DNA from: Candidatus Gastranaerophilales bacterium
Lineage (GTDB): Bacteria > Cyanobacteriota > Vampirovibrionia > Gastranaerophilales > Gastranaerophilaceae
DNA: 33,819 nucleotides
Direction: 5' to 3'
NCBI GenBank assembly: GCA_905236205.1
Contig: CAJOPF010000011.1
Coordinates: 1 to 33,819 of the forward strand
Shown here piece after piece: positions 25,044 to 31,863 of this stretch. The notes under the pieces are model-generated. The model had not been told where the DNA came from. It did not search any database and saw only the letters and a list, made by a program, of their open reading frames with translations. Both the position numbers and the translations under genes were made by a program. How positions within the stretch are numbered: the first letter of the stretch is position 1; each line of letters starts with the position of its first letter.

Positions 25044-25875
25044 ATTATTACTAATTTTTATGTCGATATTGTATCTGTGTTCTTCTGCTTTGGCGGCATT
25101 TGACATAGATACTTCCGTTGATGACGCAATACGCAAAAAATATAACCCAAAAAAAATAGAAGAAGATTTATTGCCGCCTCTGCCCAATAATTTAAAAAAT
25201 GATGTGCCATTAAAATCAAATGAAAATTTTTCAAAGCCTGTTTTTTCAGCACCACCGCTAAAAGAAGTGAAACAGACTAAATTTTCACAAGGACAGCACA
25301 TAACGTTAAAAAGAGGTACAAAAATCACCGTAAGATTAACTTCAGGTATATCGGACAAATTATCTGTCGGCTCAAAGATATATTTTAAATTATCAAAACC
25401 TATTAGGACAAGATATTTTTCCCTTCCTGAAAACACAAGATTTATCGGAGTTATAACAGATTCTCACTCTCCACAATTAAGCGGTAATGGTGGTTTAATT
25501 GTCATAAAAATTGAAAACATAACCATTAACGGAAAAACACAGGAAATCAATGCAAAAATAACAAAAGCAAATTACAAAAAAATATTCTTTAACAATATAA
25601 AAGGTAAAAGAACTTATTTAAAAAATGTTGCTAAATCAACAGAACCGGGACGAAAATTTTACGGAAAAATGTGGTCAAAAACAAAAAAACTTGCAAACGA
25701 TAGTGTAACTTTAATATTTAGTCCGTTCACACTAATAACGGGAGTCGCTGTTTTAGGAGTAAATGTAATCGGTTCACCTGTATTTGCGCTATTTTCAGAG
25801 GGCGGAAGCATTTCAATACCTGCTAACAGCCCGTTTGAAATAAAATTATTGGAAGATACGACAATATATAATTGA
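25027..25875 (+). CDS. Secreted protein with a beta-rich domain shared with the SLH protein
   Basis: 282 residues. Signal peptide at 1-23 (MKCLNKLLLIFMSILYLCSS, cleavage near ALA). After a proline-rich linker, residues about 90-180 form a beta domain (RGTKITVRLTSGI, then LPENTRFIGVITD and IENITINGKTQEINAKI). A hydrophobic linker and a last strand (IPANSPFEIKLL) complete it. The same order (VG..., P-x-G-type turn, G-V/K-V-I, NG, closing strand) occurs in the C-terminal 220 residues of the SLH protein at 31864. The pattern recalls the beta-barrel of VirB10/TrbI-type proteins, a weak analogy. The ATG overlaps gltA by 17 bp, so it is translationally coupled; the isomerase gene follows 11 nt later. 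Function unknown, probably periplasmic or surface. Confidence 0.7.
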   Translation: MKCLNKLLLIFMSILYLCSSALAAFDIDTSVDDAIRKKYNPKKIEEDLLPPLPNNLKNDVPLKSNENFSKPVFSAPPLKEVKQTKFSQGQHITLKRGTKITVRLTSGISDKLSVGSKIYFKLSKPIRTRYFSLPENTRFIGVITDSHSPQLSGNGGLIVIKIENITINGKTQEINAKITKANYKKIFFNNIKGKRTYLKNVAKSTEPGRKFYGKMWSKTKKLANDSVTLIFSPFTLITGVAVLGVNVIGSPVFALFSEGGSISIPANSPFEIKLLEDTTIYN

Positions 25876-25886
25876 AAGGAGAAAAT

Positions 25887-27365
25887 ATGATTTCAGAATT
25901 ATTATTATCAATGATGATTAACCCCGATTTGGATAAATTAAATCTTATTGCACACACTGATAAAAAACCGGCAGTTGCGGCGACACAACAGACAAAAGCG
26001 GAAAGAACGCCTTTTACTCAAGCTTTTGTTATACAGGAAGATAACAGAACAAATATGTATAACATTGAGGATATTCAAAAGTATTATGATAATTTAATCA
26101 ATTTGGTAATAAAAGATTTTTCCGCAAGAAAAAGTAATCCTAAAGAGTTTTTAAAATGGGTTGATTTACCATCCGAACAACTTGCAAAACATGGAACAAA
26201 ATCTCACTTGGATGAAATTTATGACCAAGCACAAATATTAAAATCAAGAAAAACGACGGAAGAAAGACCTTTGGTTGTTTTAGGCATAGGCGGTTCAAAA
26301 CACACTGCAGAATTTTTATTAAACATGAACGGTGTAGGCAACAAAGGCAAAGTTTATTTTTATTCCGATATTGATCCTGTAAGTTTTGACAATTTTTTAC
26401 AAGAAGTTCATAAACCGATAAACGAATTAAACTTCTTGGTTGTTTCAAAATCAGGAACAACATTTGAGACAAAAGACGGATTTTTAAGGTTTGAATACAA
26501 ACTTTTTGAATATTACAAAAATCAGGGGCTATCTGATAAAGATGCTCTTAGCGCAGCACAAAGCCACTTTGCAATTTGCACTGACAAAACGCCAAACGGT
26601 AAAAATCTCAGAGGCAAAATAGGATTAAAAAACGGTAAAGATAATAATTACATAAAAGAGCTTTATATCCACGACGGTGTAGGCGGTCGTTTCAGCATGT
26701 TTGATGACGCAGGACTATTTGCAGCTGCTTACGCAGGAGTAACTAAAGATAAAGCAACAAGAATTTTAAAAAGTGCGGCTCAAACATCTAAAAATTGTTT
26801 AAACAACGATATAAAAATAAATCCTGCAGCAAGAAGTGCATTATTTAATCTTTATGCTTATCAATTCGGATATAAACTGAAACAGCAACAATATTTCGGA
26901 CGATTATTTGAAGGCGGCGGAGAAAATTGGATAAAACAATTGTATTTGGAATCGCTCAAGGATTTTGATTTTAACGCAACAAAAGCTCCTGACAGTATGC
27001 ACTACGCATCAGAAGGATTTTTCTATCCTGCAAACAGAGACAAATACCACGTTGTAATGACGGCTATGTCACCTGAAATATCTCCTAATTACAAAAAATA
27101 TTTAGGAGCAATACTTATATCCTACGCAGAAAAAGTTCCTGTTGAAATGGAAATTCTTGACGTTGAAAATGATGCCATAAAACCAGAAGCAATAGGAGAA
27201 TACGTTCAGGCAAAACACTTTGAAATAGTATATACAGGTATGCTAAGAAGACAGGCAAAAGCTCAAATGCCTGAGAAATTACCTGAAGTATTCCAATCAC
27301 ACGTTGAAGTTTATAAAAACAAATTTAAACCAAACAGTCCTTATGAACTTGCTCCAGGGCAATAA
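25887..27365 (+). CDS. pgi: Glucose-6-phosphate isomerase
   Basis: 492 residues from ATG 25887 with an AGGAG five bases upstream; an earlier in-frame TTG at 25872 overlaps the previous gene and is rejected. It interconverts glucose-6-phosphate and fructose-6-phosphate in the cytosol. SIS-type sugar-binding motifs are plain: LGIGGSKHTAEF, SKSGTTFETK, the signature VGGRFSMFDDAG and later FEGGGENW with the family Glu. The first 40 residues are a polar extension not needed for catalysis. Length is between the short archaeal/thermophile type (about 450) and the E. coli type (about 550). It is third in an operon with gltA-like and secreted-protein genes, a grouping without an obvious pathway logic. 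Confidence 0.93.
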   Translation: MISELLLSMMINPDLDKLNLIAHTDKKPAVAATQQTKAERTPFTQAFVIQEDNRTNMYNIEDIQKYYDNLINLVIKDFSARKSNPKEFLKWVDLPSEQLAKHGTKSHLDEIYDQAQILKSRKTTEERPLVVLGIGGSKHTAEFLLNMNGVGNKGKVYFYSDIDPVSFDNFLQEVHKPINELNFLVVSKSGTTFETKDGFLRFEYKLFEYYKNQGLSDKDALSAAQSHFAICTDKTPNGKNLRGKIGLKNGKDNNYIKELYIHDGVGGRFSMFDDAGLFAAAYAGVTKDKATRILKSAAQTSKNCLNNDIKINPAARSALFNLYAYQFGYKLKQQQYFGRLFEGGGENWIKQLYLESLKDFDFNATKAPDSMHYASEGFFYPANRDKYHVVMTAMSPEISPNYKKYLGAILISYAEKVPVEMEILDVENDAIKPEAIGEYVQAKHFEIVYTGMLRRQAKAQMPEKLPEVFQSHVEVYKNKFKPNSPYELAPGQ

Positions 27366-27402
27366 CAACACCATACAGCACTCGTTGAGGTATCGGTATT
27401 TG

Positions 27403-27408
27403 TATAAT
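27403..27408 (+). promoter_or_regulatory. -10 element of a promoter for the NhaC/YuiF-type gene
   Basis: TATAAT preceded directly by TTG, between the pgi stop and the terminator-like hairpin. No good -35 box is present at 16-18 bp. If used, transcription would start near 27415 and run into the hairpin at 27437. Confidence 0.4.
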
Positions 27409-27436
27409 TACGACAAATAGATTTACAATAATTTTC

Positions 27437-27472
27437 GTGCTATCCTTAAAATATGGATAGCACATTTTTTTT
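27437..27472 (+). terminator. Intrinsic terminator/attenuator that contains the next gene's start codon
   Basis: Perfect 9-bp stem GTGCTATCC/GGATAGCAC (27437-27445 with 27455-27463), nine-base loop, then A and eight T residues (27465-27472). It is the only terminator after pgi. The ATG of the transporter gene (27453-27455) straddles the loop and the 3' arm; codons 2-4 form the 3' arm and the U-run encodes Phe-Phe-Leu. Confidence 0.75.
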
Positions 27473-28763
27473 AAATCCTGTACTAATTTCAATAATATTA
27501 CTTTGTGTATTATGTTTGTGCAAAGTAAACGTTCTGTTGTCCATAATGATATCCGCAATCACAGCGGGCATTTGCGCCAAAATGAATATAACGCAAATAA
27601 TGAATACCTTTATATCAGGAATGGGTAACAACTCGGAAACAGCGCTCAGCTACATTCTTTTGGGAGCTTTTGCTGCAGCGATGACACAAACTGGACTTGC
27701 AGGAACATTAGCAAAAAAAATATCACAACTTATAAAAAACAATAAATTTATACTCTTTGTCGTTTTAACCGTAATTGCAATGCTTTCACAGAATTTAATT
27801 CCTGTTCATATTGCATTCATACCTATTTTAATTCCACCTCTTTTAAATATAATGAATACTCTAAAAATCGACAGACGTGCGGTTGCGTGCTGCCTTACAT
27901 TTGGCTTAAAAATGCCATATATAGTTATTCCTGCAGGTTTCGGACTAATATTTCAAGGCTTGATTGCAGATAATGTAGTTCAGAACGGAATGACAATGGT
28001 AAAATCAGATGTTTGGAAATACACAACAATACTTGGTCTTGGTATGTTTATCGCATTGTTGATTTCAATTTTTATATCTTACAGAAAACCGAGAGAATAC
28101 GAAAATATTGAGATTTCAGAAACAAAAAATAATCAAAGCGATAAATTCACAAAAGAGCATTATATAACACTATTTGCGGCATTTGCGACATTACTGGTTC
28201 AATTAGTAACAAAATCTCTGCCGCTTGGAGCATTAGTGGGCTTGGGAATAATTTTCGGTACGGGCACTATAAAACACCACAAAATGGACAACTTGATAGA
28301 TGAAGGTGTAGGTCTAATGGGATACATCGCATTTGTAATGCTCGTTGCAGCAGGATTTGCGGCAGTATTAAAATCTACGGGCGGAATTGAAACTTTTGTA
28401 AGTTCCGTTATGAGTGTTATCCCTGCAAATAAAATTATTGCAAGCGCATTGATGCTGTTAACAGGCTTATTTATAACAATAGGCATAGGAACTTCTTTTG
28501 GTACAATACCGATTTTGGCGGTTATTTTTGTGCCTGTGTGTATCAGTTTAAATTTTAATCCTGCAGAAACAGTGGCAGTTATTGCCGCAGCCGCAGCATT
28601 AGGTGATGCGGGCTCTCCTGCATCTGATACGACTCTTGGTCCGACAGCAGGTCTTAATGCAGACGGACAACACAACCATATAACAGACACCTGCATACCG
28701 ACATTTATACATTACAATACGGCTCTGATTTTATTTGCATTGATATCAGTTATATTGTTCTGA
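27453..28763 (+). CDS. NhaC/YuiF-type inner-membrane transporter
   Basis: 436 residues, almost entirely hydrophobic helices (about 11-12). The closing motif AAALGDAGSPASDTTLGPTA, followed by HNHITDTCIPTFIHYN, marks the COG2056/YuiF branch of the NhaC ion-transporter superfamily. Members are annotated as Na+/H+ antiporters or as histidine/amino-acid carriers, so the substrate is not settled. The start fits the family (FLNPVLISIILLCVLCL right after the first residues), yet there is no Shine-Dalgarno and the ATG lies inside a terminator hairpin (27437-27472). No alternative ATG, GTG or TTG lies before the first helix apart from codons within it. Transcription probably depends on ribosome binding at this site. 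It is convergent with the AlgI-like gene, four bases apart. Confidence 0.85.
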   Translation: MDSTFFLNPVLISIILLCVLCLCKVNVLLSIMISAITAGICAKMNITQIMNTFISGMGNNSETALSYILLGAFAAAMTQTGLAGTLAKKISQLIKNNKFILFVVLTVIAMLSQNLIPVHIAFIPILIPPLLNIMNTLKIDRRAVACCLTFGLKMPYIVIPAGFGLIFQGLIADNVVQNGMTMVKSDVWKYTTILGLGMFIALLISIFISYRKPREYENIEISETKNNQSDKFTKEHYITLFAAFATLLVQLVTKSLPLGALVGLGIIFGTGTIKHHKMDNLIDEGVGLMGYIAFVMLVAAGFAAVLKSTGGIETFVSSVMSVIPANKIIASALMLLTGLFITIGIGTSFGTIPILAVIFVPVCISLNFNPAETVAVIAAAAALGDAGSPASDTTLGPTAGLNADGQHNHITDTCIPTFIHYNTALILFALISVILF

Positions 28764-28767
28764 TTTT

Positions 28768-30177
28768 TTAAAATCTGAAATAAATAAACGGATTGTATGT
28801 TCCCACAGCGATAAATAATGTTGAGAAGAAGAATAAAACTAAAAGCCAAACATTTACACCAATTCTGGCAATTTCAGATTTAACAAACAGCATATTTTTA
28901 AATATCGGAACAGAGCATAATATTGCTGCAACAAAAGCAATCGTTTCAAAGGTTCCTAAATAATACCAATTTGAAAATATCACATCATCAGGACAAACTC
29001 TCAATATGCCGAACATATTTGCAAGATATTTTAAAGCATAATGTAAATTATCAGCCCTGAAAAATATCCAACCGATTACAAAAACAAAAATACAATACAA
29101 ATGCATTAACACTTCCGTTTGAATTTTATGCTTTTGTTTTTCAAATTCTTTTATATTATATATTTTTTCCAAAATTATAAAAAATCCGTGCCATATACCC
29201 CAAACAATAAAGTTCCAACTTGCGCCATGCCAGATACCCGTAAGCAAAAATACTATTCCTAAATTACGGCAGGTTGCGAATAATCCGTTTCTGTTACCGC
29301 CCAATGAAATATAAACATATTGCTTAAACCACGTTGAAAGAGATATATGCCATCTTCTCCAAAATTCCGTAATTGATTTTGAAATATAAGGATAATTAAA
29401 GTTTTCCATAAATCTAAAGCCAAAAATTAAGCCTAAACCTATTGCCATATCTGAATATCCAGAAAAATCAAAATAAATTTGGAAAGTATAAGCAACAGCA
29501 CCTAACCAAGCCGTTAAATGAGAAAATGTATCTGGTGACTGTATGAATATTTTATCTGCAATTGCCCCCATTGTATTTGCAATTAAAACCTTTTTAGATA
29601 AGCCGATAATAAATCTTTTTACACCTAAACTAATACTTTCAAAATCGATTTCTCTGTTGTTTATTTGTTCTTCAACATCATGATATTTTACAATCGGACC
29701 TGCAACTAATTGAGGGAAAAGACAGATGTAAAGAGATAATTTGTAGATATCTTTTTGAACCTTAACTTCTTTTCTGTAAACATCAATTAAATATGACATT
29801 GCTTGGAAGGTGTAAAACGAGATACCAATAGGCATTACAACATTTAACGCAGAAATATTCAAACTAAAAATATTATTAACATTGGTTAATATAAAATTAA
29901 AATATTTAAAATATATTAAAAAAGACAAATCTGCAATTACGGTAAGAATTAAAAACAGTTTATCCGCTTTTCTGTAATTATCAATTAAAACAGCACCAAG
30001 ATAATTGATTACAATTGTCAAAAGCATTATTGCAAGATACCTTGGCTCACCCCAAGCATAGAAAATTATACTTGCAATAAGTAAAACCGTATTACGTAAC
30101 TCCTTTTTAACTGAAAAATAAGATATAAAAAGCAACGGTAAAAATATAAAAATAAATGTCATTGACGAAAAAAGCAT
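28768..30177 (-). CDS. MBOAT O-acyltransferase, AlgI-like
   Basis: 469 residues with about ten membrane helices. The MBOAT signature is clear: FYTFQAMSYLIDVYRKE, CLFPQLVAGPIVKY, FWRRWHISLSTWFKQYVYI and the catalytic-region histidine in GIWHGASWNFIVWG. AlgI-type proteins move acyl groups, usually acetyl, across the inner membrane for transfer to alginate, peptidoglycan or other surface polymers. The upstream gene (30181-31389) encodes an AlgJ/AlgX-like partner, with a three-base gap and shared operon. DltB-like D-alanylation is less likely because dltA/C/D are absent. No polysaccharide synthesis genes are nearby, so the polymer is unknown. The start overlaps the partner's 3' ribosome region (GGTAGAG). 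Confidence 0.88.
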   Translation of the reverse strand: MLFSSMTFIFIFLPLLFISYFSVKKELRNTVLLIASIIFYAWGEPRYLAIMLLTIVINYLGAVLIDNYRKADKLFLILTVIADLSFLIYFKYFNFILTNVNNIFSLNISALNVVMPIGISFYTFQAMSYLIDVYRKEVKVQKDIYKLSLYICLFPQLVAGPIVKYHDVEEQINNREIDFESISLGVKRFIIGLSKKVLIANTMGAIADKIFIQSPDTFSHLTAWLGAVAYTFQIYFDFSGYSDMAIGLGLIFGFRFMENFNYPYISKSITEFWRRWHISLSTWFKQYVYISLGGNRNGLFATCRNLGIVFLLTGIWHGASWNFIVWGIWHGFFIILEKIYNIKEFEKQKHKIQTEVLMHLYCIFVFVIGWIFFRADNLHYALKYLANMFGILRVCPDDVIFSNWYYLGTFETIAFVAAILCSVPIFKNMLFVKSEIARIGVNVWLLVLFFFSTLFIAVGTYNPFIYFRF

Positions 30178-30180
30178 TCT

Positions 30181-31389
30181 CTACCAACCCTTAAAATTCT
30201 TCAATTTATTGATGTACACAGAAGACATATATACAACTACCGCATCCGGTTTTTCTTTAAGTATTGTTTTTCGCAATTTTTTAAAATCAGGTAATCTGTA
30301 TTTATGCACTTCGTTAAAACTGGAAGCTATAATGTACGACATACTTTCAGTATAAGAACCTCCAACTAAAAATAATTTGTATTTACCGTCAGGATTTTTG
30401 AAATAAGAATATGCTTTCTTGGCTTTGATAACGGATTTTGCAGGAAAAATATAGTCATAATAGCGATATTTTACTTTTAGACCCAGTTTTTCTTCATCCA
30501 AAAATGACATTCTTGATTCTATCCCTTTTGTAAATTCTCGGTTATAGTCATATCTGATATCTTTATCTTTAAATTTTTCAAATTTCTTCTTAGGAACAAC
30601 CGATAAAAGAGGTAAGTCCTTTTTTAAATCTTTAATAATTTTTTCATAGATTAAATATACGGCACTGTCTGTTATATGGTTATCAGTTTTATAATGCACA
30701 TACTCGTCATCGTCAATCATTTGTTCCAAATCATCAATAGGATACATTATATCTATGCCGTATTTTTTATGACTTATTGAAAGCAAATCCTTCAATAATT
30801 TTCTATTGATATTGTTTTTGTAAAGCAAACAATCATCTTCATACAAAATATCCTTTTGCGGAACAATAACAACTCTGCAAACTATATTGTTTTTATCACA
30901 AAAAGAATAGAATCTGTTTAGCGATGCTGCTATCTCCTCAGGTTTGTATATGTAATCCTTTTTAAAATAGTTGTAAAACAGCATTTTTGCTTTTTTATTG
31001 TACGAAACATTATCATAAAGCACAAATTTATAATTTAATGCCAATTTGAGGTTATAATAAAATCTTAATAAGTTTTCCCTTAAGAAAAATCTGTCGTTAA
31101 ACCAATTATCAAAGTTCTTTCCAAATTTGTAATTTATCCTTTTATCAGCAGTAATAAAATTTTCCCATTTTGCAAGAGTTCTATGCTCGGATTTTGACTC
31201 CTTTGCATCTGTTATATAAAGAGTAGGAATGAACAAAAAGAGGCAAAAAGCACACAAAAACAATATTTCCGTTATTGAAATATTCTTTGAGTTTTTAAAT
31301 TCAATAACTTTATCTACTATTTTATACGTCAATAAAAAGAATAGTATTATAACCGATATAAAAAATAATTTGTCAAATCCCATAACCAT
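30181..31389 (-). CDS. AlgJ/AlgX-like SGNH-type acetyltransferase partner
   Basis: 402 residues. One or two N-terminal membrane helices (about 5-25 and 40-60) anchor it, with the rest outside. Family features are SEHRTLAKW (about 67-75), FNDRFFLRENLLR, the Asp-His region HYKTDNHITDSAVYLIYEK and the nucleophile segment LVGGSYTESM, where the usual GDS is GGS. AlgJ/AlgX/DHHW proteins accept the acetyl group from the MBOAT protein and pass it to the polymer at the periplasmic side. It is the first gene of the two-gene operon. ATG 31389 and ATG 31383 are both possible; neither has a ribosome site. Gly in place of Asp in GDS may alter the oxyanion environment or simply be a variant. Confidence 0.75.
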   Translation of the reverse strand: MVMGFDKLFFISVIILFFLLTYKIVDKVIEFKNSKNISITEILFLCAFCLFLFIPTLYITDAKESKSEHRTLAKWENFITADKRINYKFGKNFDNWFNDRFFLRENLLRFYYNLKLALNYKFVLYDNVSYNKKAKMLFYNYFKKDYIYKPEEIAASLNRFYSFCDKNNIVCRVVIVPQKDILYEDDCLLYKNNINRKLLKDLLSISHKKYGIDIMYPIDDLEQMIDDDEYVHYKTDNHITDSAVYLIYEKIIKDLKKDLPLLSVVPKKKFEKFKDKDIRYDYNREFTKGIESRMSFLDEEKLGLKVKYRYYDYIFPAKSVIKAKKAYSYFKNPDGKYKLFLVGGSYTESMSYIIASSFNEVHKYRLPDFKKLRKTILKEKPDAVVVYMSSVYINKLKNFKGW

Positions 31390-31456
31390 AACTTTATGCT
31401 ATCACAAAAAACTGCCTATGCAATAAAATTCTAGGTAATTACATACACAGATAAGA

Positions 31457-31531
31457 TGTCCCGCTCGGACAGAGTGAACTTTTGGTGGCAGGAGTTTCTT
31501 TGTATCACGTTTCTTTGCGGTCAAAGAAATG
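31457..31531 (+). other. Hairpin-rich segment in the 474-bp gap before the SLH gene
   Basis: The gap 31390-31863 holds no convincing gene. This part has two hairpins: TGTCC/GGACA (31457-31461, 31467-31471) and TTTCTTTG/CAAAGAAA (31510-31517, 31522-31529, extended by a wobble and a C-G pair to 31508-31531). TTTCTTTG occurs twice 18 bp apart. A 60-codon open frame (31456-31638) spans it but lacks a ribosome site. It may be a dispersed repeat or a small RNA; two terminators follow. Confidence 0.35.
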
Positions 31532-31624
31532 TGGTAGGATTCTGTAAATATTTTATTCGTATATCAAATTCTATTTTTAAAGATTATTATAAAAATATCC
31601 AATCGGCTAATTGCTTTATACGTA

Positions 31625-31655
31625 AAAAAGATTTTTAATATAATTAAATCTTTTT
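31625..31655. terminator. AT-rich terminator-like hairpin
   Basis: Perfect 10-bp stem AAAAAGATTT/AAATCTTTTT (31625-31634 with 31646-31655) with an 11-base loop; the A and T tracts give a U-tail on either strand. No protein gene in the window needs it on the plus strand, which supports a short transcript from about 31440. Confidence 0.5.
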
Positions 31656-31676
31656 CATACTTCCAGCTATTCTTAT

Positions 31677-31705
31677 GAGCCTTTTTTCATTAAAGGGCTC
31701 TTTTT
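31677..31705 (+). terminator. Second intrinsic terminator upstream of the SLH gene
   Basis: Stem GAGCC/GGCTC (31677-31681 with 31696-31700), extended by a T-G wobble and T-A pairs, then five T residues. It isolates the SLH gene from upstream plus-strand transcription. The remaining 158 bp to the ATG should hold the SLH promoter; no strong -35/-10 pair was seen. Confidence 0.65.
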
Positions 31706-31863
31706 ATTTTAATAATTTTACGACTTACCCGAAAAGTTATTTCTAAATAGCCTTAGTATATAACCGCTTTCGACAATGTTATAAAACAATTTAAAGGGCA
31801 TAATCTTAAAGAAAGTGAAGGAACTACATTTAACAATAAAACCAAATAAGGAGGTTAGAAAAA

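Noticed and set aside
28199-28696. 165-codon minus-strand frame inside the NhaC/YuiF-type gene
   Set aside because: Lies wholly antisense to a well-supported membrane protein gene; its Ala/Pro/Thr-rich composition is what an antisense reading of hydrophobic codons gives.
31456-31638. 60-codon open frame as a protein gene
   Set aside because: No ribosome site, odd composition (many Phe, Cys, Ile), and it spans hairpins. More likely repeat or RNA sequence; described as such.
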